Assembly: GCA_023053575.1 (NCBI GenBank)
Contig: JAKZAP010000021.1
Coordinates: 15,624,212-15,688,211 of the forward strand
Length of the DNA stretch: 64,000 nt
Reading direction: 5' to 3'
Source: Branchinecta lynchi
Taxonomy: Eukaryota > Arthropoda > Branchiopoda > Anostraca > Branchinectidae
A program made the position numbers and the translations under genes. Positions 28,365 through 37,780 of the stretch are shown here, piece by piece; the first letter of the stretch is position 1, and each line of letters begins with the position of its first letter. The notes under the pieces are model-generated. The model did no database searches. It was not told the DNA's origin and saw nothing but the letters and a program-made list of their open reading frames with translations.

Positions 28365-31300
28365 TTAATGTTTATAACCTAAAGGTAAAGTGTGTATTTT
28401 ATCGCTTGTTACTATCCTTTTATCATCCTTAGGATCTAACGCTTTTTTATTCTGTTCTTCTAGAAACATATTGTGCTTGTATGTTCTTAAGTTATACTGG
28501 GTTATAGAAAGGTTTTCCGTTTTACCAAACAGTACATCCTTATAGTTTTGAATCGTAATTTTATCTTTAACTATATTGGTTTTTATTCCTTTCAGTTTTT
28601 TGCTAGCTTTTGAAGGGTCTTGGTTGTCCTTTAAATAAGCATATACTTTTGATCGTAATCCAACAAATTCTGTCATAACCTGTCCACCTAATTCATCTTT
28701 CATCATTCCTATCACTTTCTTATTTACACTAGGAAACCCATATGGATTATCTTTCGCGTAATCAGATGTATCGAACCTCTCATTCAAATCTTGTTTGATA
28801 TCCTCATAGAAATCTTCGGTTTGAATGTCGTATATGAAAGAATCAGTATCCATATAACATAAATCTATTTTATCTCCATATTTAGGCTTCATATAATCAT
28901 AATGGAATTCATACATCAATAACTTGGATAGTTCTAATACAGCAAAACCGATGTACATTGGTTTGTCTAGTTTTATCTTTTCCTTCGACATTCTTGCCAC
29001 TGAAAAGTTTTCACTAAAAATTATTTCAGCTTTAAAGTTGGGCTTCTTTATTATTTTTTCTCTTGTTTCATTATCCGTTATTATTTCCATATCCGCTCGC
29101 TTCCTTACGTTTTCCATAGTTTTTCCAAAGCAAGCATTATTCATAAGCTTAAAGAAATCCTTTTCAAAATCATTTGTACCTTTAGTTCTAAGTGCTGTGT
29201 TGTGGTCTATATATCCTTTTAAGTAAGCACTTTCAGTGAATCCTAGTATTCTGTGTACTCTTTTCAATATCAAACCTTTTTTTAAATAGAATTCTAGATT
29301 CCTGTGGTGAACTACATAGTTGGTTTTATCTAATACTGTGGTACATAGCTTACCGTTAAAGTGTTCGGGTGCTAATGGTAAATCCTTGTGTAATTCGTGT
29401 AGTTCTTTTGGATATTCTAAATCTACCTCATATATAGCACCTACATCTTGTCTAACCGACTTAATCGTAATCACCGACTTGATATGAGTTTTTAGATGGT
29501 TGTAATACTCGATTGATTCGTATTCATTCCTTTCTTTCAAATCATCCGGTATGGAAATGAATTGGAAATCATTCGCTGGTAAATTCTGCGACATCGCCCA
29601 CCCATATAAATTATTAGCGTCTAAATACATTAAGTAATTAGATGGTTTATGCTTATTATAATCACTTGTATATTTATTATTTGCTTTTGCGTATCTTTTT
29701 ATACATTGGGATACACCACCTCTTATTCCTTTTTCTATAAAGGTATACATGTCTTCCTTTGAGAATAACGGCAAGTCTACTTTTGAATGCTTTAAGAAAG
29801 AATCCCATGTCAACCCAGGAGCTGAGAAGTAATGAAGTGGATCCAAATCATAATTCCGTATACAAACGTTCCTGAAATTCTCCACAACGTCTGATAGAAT
29901 TAACACATCACTTTTTAGGTACAACTTGGTATAATCAAGTAATGTTTCACAGTTAAATTGCTTCCATATAGATACCGCTCTTTTATAATCACTTTTGTCA
30001 ATACCTTTCCCCGTCAACCTAGAATAAAAGCTTTCTATTGATGGTAACTTTGTACATTTCATTTTATCGAAACTATCTACGAATTCATAGGGATACACCC
30101 CTTTTTTAATTATTTCTTTGAATTCTTCATCGTTATTGAAACTATTCGATGTGTACTTGAAATTCTCTCTTAGATGATTACAGGGTACTTTGCAATCACA
30201 TTTCGCTAAATTTGCTGATAGTTTGTCTAAAGATGAAGCCATAAATCTAATCGAATCTATAAACCGGATCTCATATTTTATTTCCGTATCCGTCTTTCTT
30301 ATACTTATTGATTTCGAGAATGAGATGAAACTTTCTGCACTTTCAAAAATTCCGTTATCAGGTATCAATTCTCTAACAAACAGATGGGAATCATATTTAG
30401 ATAAATTATGCATTACTACCGGGATATGCCTAGGAATCCTGTATTTCATATTACATTCAGCATGAGCAAATCCCCTATCTTCTCCTGTCATGTGGTCGTG
30501 ATCAAAGTGAGGATTTTCAGTAATTTCAGTTGTACAGATGTGACAAGTCTTATTCATTAGATTTTTCCATTTTTCGGTAATTTCTGCATTGGTATAAGTA
30601 TGGTTTCTTTGTCTGCTTTCATATTTGTTTGCAATTTCTGTGGATACTTTTGTAACGGTTTTAACAAAATGTTCTGCAGCGTCTTCACCGAAATAGTCAT
30701 AGTATTTGTTCTGGTTTGTATCAAAGGAACAGCATACCTGAAATCCGTAAGCAAATGGTTTCTGTTTGGCCACTTTTATTGTTTTCTTCCCGTGTACTTG
30801 ATTGTACTCTTCATTATAAGACTCAAAGTCGGCTATTATGCAATAAGGTACTTTCATTTGTTTTGCAATATTTCTATATTGTATACTTGAACCTTCAGGA
30901 GGCATTATTATATCAGGATCTTCGCAATTATTTTTACTTTCATGTTTTTCAAAGTGTTCTTCTTTTGTAAAATGCCTTCCGCAAAAAGTGCATAGGTATG
31001 CCTTTGTTTTATTTTTAGAGATTTGACTACCAACTAATCTGCTCAGATCCTTTACCAGTACATAATGATTATCGAAATATAATAAATTAATAACATGTTT
31101 AGCTGTTTTGCCATTGATTGTACTTTTTAGTATATGACTTCTGATAATTTTCTCTTTTTCAATTTGAAATAAACAAATCTTAATGTTGTATCTATTTTCA
31201 AATTTGTGTATATCTTTAGTATCCATTGGGAAGTTGGTAACCCCTTCGAAATCAAATTCGTTCTCATATTGTTTATATTTCGAAATTCTTTCCGGATGAT

Positions 31301-32441
31301 CCTTAGCTGGATGTAGATTTGCTAAGATGGACCAAAGAAAGCATTTTTGATCTAAATTTTTTATATTTATACACGCTTTTTTATTTTTTACGAAATCTGG
31401 CAGTATTTTAAACGTTCCTCCCATGTAAGATTCTATTCGTGTCATCCTATAATCAATTCCTTCATACCGACTAAATTGTAGCCCAGATCGAGGGGTATTA
31501 CTTAAAGAACTAAGTCTCTTGTTATTATCATCCAAATGATTATGAGTGAGAATGCTATTTTTATTTAAAATCCAAGAAGTACTGTTGTAATATACTACTA
31601 CTTCTTCATCATTCTCCTGTCGATGGAAAATAACCCGAGTTACAAACTGAACTCTATATTGATTTATTTCGTTCATTCGCCGCTGTATATCTGCGAAAGT
31701 AAAAGCAATAAGAGTATCTTTTTCTCTTCCATTGCTTTCAATAGAAACGTTGATGGTATAAAGGTTTTCCGTTTCCCTAGAAATAGTAGGCTGCTGTTCT
31801 TCTTCCTTTCTAAATAAATGATCAGGAATCAATTTTTCTTCTTTGATTTTTTTCTTATTTATAAAGAGAGTGGATAAATCGACTACTTTCTGTCTACTGT
31901 TATCACGTCTTTCTGTTTGATCTCTTATGATATCTCTATTTTTCTGTACGGAATCTTTATGTTTGGTAATAATATTATTATAGTATTCTTCAACCTTTTG
32001 TATGACTTCTTCTCGGTTTCCGCGAGTTGATAGGTTCTTGTTTTTCAGAAATTTCTTTAATTCGCTTGTCTCTTTTTCTTTGTTATCATTGTATTCTTGT
32101 TTTAGTTTTGTAATGGTGATATTATTTTCTCTTATCTCATCTTCCAGAATGGTTCGTAATCTCGGTTCTGGTTTGTAGTTGGATGGTCTGTTCTTATTAT
32201 GAGTTCTTTCGTTTCTGCGTTCAATTTTAATTTTATCTTCAGCTATCAAAATATACTTATTAAGATGGTTTATTATATTATTTGTTATTTCATGTTTCTT
32301 AGCTCCATTTGTTTTGATTTTATTAATTTTCGCATAAGTCCGCAGTTCATTATATGTGTATAGCGATAATCTTTGTATAACCGATTTGTTGTTCGATATA
32401 ACCTTTTTACAAAGCTGAATAACCTCTGCAGTATTCATCAT
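28365..32441 (-). CDS. POLB: protein-primed family B DNA polymerase
   Basis: 1358 residues. N-terminus with two SAP-like helix-turn-helix motifs (about 28-62 and 122-152, the second ELKKFLKNKNLSTRGNRE). A C2H2-like finger (YLCTFCGRHF...H...C). Exonuclease motifs: Exo I IIADFESY (about 535), Exo II MHNLSKYDSH (about 680), Exo III YLKSDVLILSD (about 842). An endonuclease VII-like zinc module CHICTT...HFDHDHMTGEDRG (about 632). Polymerase motifs A YLDANNLYG (about 940), B NNACFGKTMEN (about 1103), C YMDTDS (about 1197). It replicates the element using a terminal protein as primer. Uninterrupted; start ctattaaATG. Divergent from the 140-aa gene across a 396-bp repeat-bearing spacer. Confidence 0.97.
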   Translation of the reverse strand: MMNTAEVIQLCKKVISNNKSVIQRLSLYTYNELRTYAKINKIKTNGAKKHEITNNIINHLNKYILIAEDKIKIERRNERTHNKNRPSNYKPEPRLRTILEDEIRENNITITKLKQEYNDNKEKETSELKKFLKNKNLSTRGNREEVIQKVEEYYNNIITKHKDSVQKNRDIIRDQTERRDNSRQKVVDLSTLFINKKKIKEEKLIPDHLFRKEEEQQPTISRETENLYTINVSIESNGREKDTLIAFTFADIQRRMNEINQYRVQFVTRVIFHRQENDEEVVVYYNSTSWILNKNSILTHNHLDDNNKRLSSLSNTPRSGLQFSRYEGIDYRMTRIESYMGGTFKILPDFVKNKKACINIKNLDQKCFLWSILANLHPAKDHPERISKYKQYENEFDFEGVTNFPMDTKDIHKFENRYNIKICLFQIEKEKIIRSHILKSTINGKTAKHVINLLYFDNHYVLVKDLSRLVGSQISKNKTKAYLCTFCGRHFTKEEHFEKHESKNNCEDPDIIMPPEGSSIQYRNIAKQMKVPYCIIADFESYNEEYNQVHGKKTIKVAKQKPFAYGFQVCCSFDTNQNKYYDYFGEDAAEHFVKTVTKVSTEIANKYESRQRNHTYTNAEITEKWKNLMNKTCHICTTEITENPHFDHDHMTGEDRGFAHAECNMKYRIPRHIPVVMHNLSKYDSHLFVRELIPDNGIFESAESFISFSKSISIRKTDTEIKYEIRFIDSIRFMASSLDKLSANLAKCDCKVPCNHLRENFKYTSNSFNNDEEFKEIIKKGVYPYEFVDSFDKMKCTKLPSIESFYSRLTGKGIDKSDYKRAVSIWKQFNCETLLDYTKLYLKSDVLILSDVVENFRNVCIRNYDLDPLHYFSAPGLTWDSFLKHSKVDLPLFSKEDMYTFIEKGIRGGVSQCIKRYAKANNKYTSDYNKHKPSNYLMYLDANNLYGWAMSQNLPANDFQFISIPDDLKERNEYESIEYYNHLKTHIKSVITIKSVRQDVGAIYEVDLEYPKELHELHKDLPLAPEHFNGKLCTTVLDKTNYVVHHRNLEFYLKKGLILKRVHRILGFTESAYLKGYIDHNTALRTKGTNDFEKDFFKLMNNACFGKTMENVRKRADMEIITDNETREKIIKKPNFKAEIIFSENFSVARMSKEKIKLDKPMYIGFAVLELSKLLMYEFHYDYMKPKYGDKIDLCYMDTDSFIYDIQTEDFYEDIKQDLNERFDTSDYAKDNPYGFPSVNKKVIGMMKDELGGQVMTEFVGLRSKVYAYLKDNQDPSKASKKLKGIKTNIVKDKITIQNYKDVLFGKTENLSITQYNLRTYKHNMFLEEQNKKALDPKDDKRIVTSDKIHTLPLGYKH

Positions 32442-32837
32442 TTAATAGGGGAACATTTTTATTAATAAATTTCTCCCGACTGCGTTTTCTTAGTCGTAAA
32501 GAAAAGCACTGGTTTCAGTATGCGTTTCACAGAGCAAGCGCTGTCTATATTCTCTCCAATCAGTCAAGAAAGTTTCAGTAGAGTTCCGTAGATAGCATAT
32601 GTGTTTTGTGTTTCACGGAGCAAGCGCTATCTAGATTCTCTCCGATCAGTCAAGAAAGTTTCAGTAGAGTTCCGTAGATAGCAGATGTGTTTTGTGTTTC
32701 AAGGAGCAAGCGCTATCTAGGTTCTCTCCGATCAGTCAAGAAAGATTCCATACAGTTTAGCAGGTGGCGGATGTGTTCCGAATCGCGAACCTTTCATTCA
32801 ATCAAATAATTTCTGAAACAATTTTATTACATAATAA
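32442..32837. promoter_or_regulatory. divergent intergenic region with three 86-bp direct repeats
   Basis: Between the start codons of POLB (minus) and the 140-aa gene (plus). gagcaagcgct begins at 32532, 32618 and 32704, an exact 86-bp period. Each unit has ctctccratcagtcaagaaag followed by gagttccgtagatagca; the third diverges at its end. It is the only divergent promoter region and the only sizeable GC-richer spacer of the element, so a shared enhancer/promoter or a replication element is likely. Confidence 0.85.
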
Positions 32838-33260
32838 ATGGAAGAATTAGAAAAGAAAATGTATGTTTACCGTCGCAGTTACAAGTACTACAATCGTATA
32901 AGTAACAGCTTACTTGTATCCAAATTCCTCTTTTCGGCAGCAGGAATGTCTGCGTTTCTAGTGCTACCTTTAGCTTCTTTAAGTTTGGGTGCTGTTATCA
33001 TCGAAATAATTGAAAAGCAGTTAAGCATTGCTGATAGAAAAGCAGAATTTAGGACAAATTACAATTTTTATACTGAGTTGTTCTCAATGCTAAAATGCGG
33101 ACAATTAACAATTGAGGAGGTAATTCAGAGAGAAACAGAGATGCGTAAAACCTTTCGATTTTTTCCTCGCGAAAAATACATGAAACAGGTTCGCTTGAAC
33201 GGTTATAAATATTGTAAGAACGAAACTATCAAAATACAAGAAAATTTACCAAAAATATAA
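32838..33260 (+). CDS. predicted membrane protein (140 aa)
   Basis: The only plus-strand gene apart from the right TIR gene. Residues about 24-58 form a hydrophobic hairpin-like segment (SKFLFSAAGMSAFLVLPLAS...LGAVIIEII), flanked by a Tyr/Arg-rich N-terminus and a charged C-terminal half. It could act in membrane association or egress; no family recognised. The start acataataaATG fits the element-wide signal. The gene is followed directly by a tRNA-like insertion. Confidence 0.7.
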   Translation: MEELEKKMYVYRRSYKYYNRISNSLLVSKFLFSAAGMSAFLVLPLASLSLGAVIIEIIEKQLSIADRKAEFRTNYNFYTELFSMLKCGQLTIEEVIQRETEMRKTFRFFPREKYMKQVRLNGYKYCKNETIKIQENLPKI

Positions 33261-33666
33261 TTTTTTTGCAAAACCTCCCACCCCAGACTTTGAAGATTGA
33301 AGATGTTTATTTGTCGTCTTATTATTTTTTATGGTGTGTCTGGGGTGCCCCGTGAGGGGAGGAAACCCTCTGAGTTTTTTGTTCGCCATCCTCACCATTA
33401 ACCTCAAGTTGATGGCGGGATTCGATCTCACGACATCATTGATGAAGTGGTTGATCTAAGACGTTGCAACATCTTAGACCACTACACCAACGGGGCCTGC
33501 AGAATCTCCGCAACGAAATGTTTTGTGATGTGAATACTAATGCGCAATGAGATTTTCTGTTTTTTGTTGCCCTAAGAGCTTTATCAGTACTAGAGGCAGA
33601 ATTGTGGGTACGTCGAGGAGGTTTTAATTTGATGATGTGATGAATATCGATTTGGATTTTTTTTTT
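33261..33666 (-). repeat. spacer with a tRNA-derived SINE-like insertion
   Basis: On the minus strand from about 33498: gccccg then TGGTGTAGTGGTC (fits the tRNA A box) and about 60 bases later GAGATCGAATCCC (fits the B box with small changes). CACCCCAGAC at 33279-33288 pairs with GTCTGGGGTG at about 33336. The cloverleaf is not intact. The remainder up to the TIR (33500-33666) is unassigned. No ORF called. Confidence 0.5.
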
Positions 33667-34298
33667 TACATTAGATATTATCAATAAAAATATGTATGTG
33701 AGTTTGTGAGTCTGGATTTTTATTTAATAAAATCATCCCCTAATAAATGGAGTCCACAAAGGAAGTCTTGAATACAATCAGAATGAATAAATACAATGAG
33801 ACAATCAGGAAAGAAGAACTAGTGTTAGGTTTGAAATATACTATTGTTAAAATGAGAATTGCTAAGACAAAATATGGTGATAAGTTGGTTGTAGTTATTA
33901 ATCATAATGACAAACCCTGTGATTTGTTTATAACACAGAAATATAATGCCATTGCTAACGAATTACTTTTAAAGAAAAATCTAGTTTTGCAACCGATTGT
34001 ACGCGAAAACAAGAACAAAGAAACATATGTGGATTTAGAACTGTTTACTCAGTAATATTTGAATAAAAAATGAAAAATGTAAAAAAAAAGAAGTAGTAGT
34101 ATATTGTAGTATTTTATATGTAGTAAAGGGTAATATTCTCATTTCTTGTATCCTTTATTTTGGAAGTAAGAAAATAAAAATGTTCTTAAAAAAGGGGATA
34201 ATTTGGTAAAAAGGATGTTAAAATTTAAGAAATTGATGTTAAAATGGGGTTTTGAAATTGGGGGGAGGGTGGAGTAGAACCCGGCTTTATATACTACT
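33667..34298 (-). repeat. Polinton right terminal inverted repeat, 632 bp
   Basis: Inverted copy of 20721-21352. Its inner 44 bp (33667-33710) encode the last 13 codons and stop of the major capsid gene without the rest of the gene, so the right arm was probably copied from the left. Confidence 0.97.
33747..34055 (+). CDS. TIR-borne 102-aa protein, right copy
   Basis: Same protein, residue for residue, as the left copy at 20964-21272, with eight synonymous differences clustered in codons 3-50 and none in codons 51-102. Its start is ctaataaATG. It is transcribed toward the right terminus, as the left copy is toward the left terminus. Function unknown. Confidence 0.8.
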   Translation: MESTKEVLNTIRMNKYNETIRKEELVLGLKYTIVKMRIAKTKYGDKLVVVINHNDKPCDLFITQKYNAIANELLLKKNLVLQPIVRENKNKETYVDLELFTQ

Positions 34299-36884
34299 GG
34301 TGTTGCAAGAAAGTAGGTGAGAACGTCACAAAATATCCCCTTCAATCTCCTAAGATAGGACCTAGAAATAGGATATCTCGTTTCACTCGAGTCTGAGCAT
34401 TCCAGGCATCGCCTCAGATCATCTAGAGCAAATGTCAGGGCACTATATTTCCGGTACTTGTCCCCGTCAAACTCCCCCTACCTAGGCCGAATCTGGTCCA
34501 GACACAGAAACTGATCACCTAAAGCATCTTTTCTTACCGGCTATCAAGTTTCGCTTGAGTCTGAGCATTTTTCGCGAAACTACCGTATCCCCACCCCACT
34601 GTCTTCAGATCCGGTCCGGACCCTAAACTATGTCATCTAAGGAACATCGTATTTCTACTCTATAAGTTTCATTCAAATCCCTCCACTCGTTTGACCCCTA
34701 TGCGAGCCACAACATTTCCGGGACTGCCCCTCCAGCTCCGCACACTGTGGCCAGATACGGCTTGGACACACAGTCATAGTATCTCTGACATCTCCTCTTC
34801 TCATCCTTCAAGTCTGAGTCCAATCGAAGCATATCTGCAAATTTCCGATTTACGGTTCATCCTCCTCCTACCCTGGTCGGATCCGGTCTGAACCGTAAAA
34901 CACAAACTAGGTCTCATAAACTGTCAAAGTTGCATCCCATTCCGTCCAGTCGTTTGGTTTTTGTGCATGTCACAAAGTTTCCAGACCCCTCCCCCTCCAA
35001 CTCCTACAACCATTGCCGCATTGGTTCGGAGACATGTCTTGCCTGTGACCAGCAGTTCTTATCACCATAAAAGTTTTACTCGAATCGGACAACCCGTTCG
35101 CAACCTACAGAAATCAGTGATTTTCGTGATTCCCTTCCCCTTAACTCCCTCGAAATTGTCGGAACAAGAAACGGAAGTTTCCCTTGGGCATTGTGTCAGG
35201 TCCTTAAGTCTAATTGGTTGGGTCACTAATATGCTTGTGAGGTTTCATTGTCCTTAGCATATTTGGAAGTATCCTTATTCGCGATCACTGGAATTCTGGG
35301 AACCCCCTCCAACAAGAGCCCCGATATGGACTAGTCCTGTCAAGAACGTATCTACGGCTTATGTTTGTTCTTCCCACCAAATTTCATCCCGATCCCTCGA
35401 CGCTAAGCCTTTCATTAGTTGCGTTTTTGTTCGGCTTTTGCCTTTCCCATTTCAGCTTTGGATTTTTATCGTTTTCAGGACTTTTTTAACATTCTCGAGT
35501 TTTTGCAATTGCCGTTACTACTAAGGACTTTTCACTTTTCTCGGATGAAAACGCTATTTTGACAAACGCGATTTTATTTGTATTTTACCTGCACTTCAAA
35601 TTTGTCATCTTTAAAATCCGAGACAGTCTCGAAAAACTGACTTTCACTTTGAATCAAATTCTTTTTTTATTGGATTTTGGGATAAACTGGCTAAAGTAGC
35701 GAAGCAAAAAGCCAAAAGGAGAGCCTAACTTGGTCACCTACCAAGTTTGCCTTTTTGCAAAAAGCCGAGGGAAAAGGCGAAAGTCGGCGTTTGGCTTTTT
35801 GACGAAAACGGGAAATTGTCAAAGAGTGCTTAGGACCATTTTACGAAAACGCCAAAAAAGTAAAAAGCCGTCGAAAAGTCGAGTGAAAAGTCGAACATCC
35901 GGTCCGGACTTAACACGATCCGGTCCGGACTTAACACGGAACATCTGAGACGACACTTCTTTCCACTTGCGAAGTTTCATTCAAATCGGATCGCCCGTTC
36001 AAAAGTTATGAATGACACCAGATTCCGGATTCCCCATCCCCCCACTCCGCCACGATAGTCAGATCATGCAAACGACTGTTCTCAAATAAGTTTATTCGAG
36101 TCTTTGACACGCCCGCCCAGTTTCATCGTCTTAGTACATAAAGAAGTACCAGACTCGAGGGATCAAGCGAATTCCGTAGTGTTTGCTTGGTGTCTTCCCA
36201 CCGAGTTTCATCTTGATCCCTCCACTCATAGCGTTTCCTAAGATTTGTGGTTGCCCCCTCCAGCTCCCCCGAAAGTCACCGGATCCGGTCCGGATTTTAA
36301 GTTGATCGTCTGAGGCGCGAGCTCTTTCCAAATATCAGGTTTCATTAAGATCCAATCACCCGTTCAAAAGTTATAAATACCTCAAGATTCCGGATTCCCC
36401 CCCCCTCCACTCCCCCACAGTGCCCGAATCGGTTGGGTTATGTCAGTGATGTATCTAATGTTTGCTTGGTGTCTTCCCACCAAGTTTTATCTCGATCCCT
36501 CAACTCATAGCGTTTCCCAAGATTTCTGGTTGCCCCCCTCCAGCTCTCCCAAGAGTCACCGGATCCGGTCCGGATTTTAAGTGGGTCGTCTGAGGCATGA
36601 GATCTTTCAACTGTCAAGTTTCATTGAGATCCGATCACCCGTTTAAAAGTTATAAATACCTCAAGATTCCGGATTCCCCCTCCCTCCACTCCCCCCACGT
36701 CGGATAGGGGAAATGACTATTTCCATATTAATCATTTGGGGTCCCTGATATGCCTGGCAAGTTTCATAGTCCTAGCTTATGTGGAAGTGCCCGAACTAGC
36801 AAAACCTGGACAGGCCGTCTGACCGACGGACGAACAGAAATTGCAATCGCTATATGGCACTTGGCCGAAGGGCAAGGCCATAAA

Positions 36885-36989
36885 AACAAATTCAGTTATG
36901 AACGTAGAGTACGTGTACCGTTTTACTTGTACATTGTACATACTGTACTTTCGTAACTGAAACACATGTACGTCAAACTACATCCAAAA
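36885..36989. other. spacer between satellite elements
   Basis: Contains gtacattgtacatactgtac, a short palindromic run. No gene. Confidence 0.3.
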
Positions 36990-37345
36990 CAAGACCAAAG
37001 ATTTCTATAGGATCCCACAATTTTAATATTTGCTCCCGACAATTCGGTCGTGTCGATATTCGGTCTTTAACAGACTTCTTAAACATTTTTACTTTTAAAA
37101 CTTACAAACAGGTTAAGGCCAATGGTAATAACCGGAGAAGACTAAGTTCGGATTTGACAGTGCAAAACGGATACGCCAGCTGAATTTCCCCAAGTTCAGA
37201 TATCCATTTCGCGCCTTCAAATATTCAGATATGGATCCAGCATATGGTTTTTCCTATAGCCTACGTCGTATCTCAGCTTCCTTCCTATGTTCGACCCAAC
37301 TTCCGGTTTCGGCAGGATTCTGGACAGACTACTTGCCTGGCAAAA
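36990..37345 (+). mobile_element. family A satellite element, truncated
   Basis: Head AAGACCAAAGATTTCTATAG with an aggatccca box, followed by partial core ending around ggacagactacttgcctgg. A family P-like fragment (gcaaaacggatacgccagc) lies inside at about 37165. The tail is missing. Confidence 0.55.
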
Positions 37346-37780
37346 ACTGAAAGCTCTTATGGCACTTGCAAGAATAGGCAAAATGTTGGCGGGAATTTTT
37401 TGTTTGGGAGTTTTGTACTGAGTCAAATATTATTTTATTATACATAAGTAAGTAACAAGTACTGTAAAAGGCATTTCTAGAACTCCTCTTCTTTTTTGGG
37501 CGGTTCAATGGTCTTCAATATGGTTTCGACATTTATATCAAGTATGTTTCTTCTTAGAATTGTTGCTGCGTAATTTCCCGTTTCGAGGAGACTGACCTCT
37601 GCTCCGTCTAGGGTTTCGCCTGCTAGTAGCTAGAAGGCATCGTTTGATAAAAAGTACTTTTCGACCTTGCGGTCAAGATGCGCACTTTAAGGGAGCTAGA
37701 ACCTCATCTGTAAGCAAAACCCTTAAGGCAAAAATGGTAATGGGCTCATGGGGATCATGAAAATGTATATTTTGCTTAAA
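37346..37780. other. no gene recognised
   Basis: No repeat or coding family seen; short frames only. Confidence 0.3.

Larger units (their letters stand above)
20721..34298 (-). mobile_element. complete Polinton/Maverick
   Basis: 13,578 bp bounded by 632-bp terminal inverted repeats and a perfect 6-bp target duplication ggtgtt (20715-20720 and 34299-34304), the size expected of Polintons. The ends are AGT...ACT. It encodes the full hallmark set: type B polymerase, DDE integrase, packaging ATPase, adenain-type protease, major capsid and penton. All hallmark ORFs are uninterrupted, apart from the integrase, which needs a frameshift or a non-ATG start. A paralogous empty site is visible in the family B copies. 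By the family's biology it could form virions, but nothing here shows that it does. Confidence 0.97.
20683..36884 (+). mobile_element. family B satellite element split by the Polinton
   Basis: The head AAGAGCTACGAGCTCATATG (20683 on) stops at the Polinton, and the element resumes at 34299 with gcaagaaagtaggtgagaac, as in the unbroken copies at 51669 and 57049 (gtacaagaaagtag). It ends at ctatatggcacttggccga ... ccataaaa. AAC flanks both ends (20680-20682, 36885-36887). The 34299-36884 part is satellite core; no gene in it. Confidence 0.8.
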
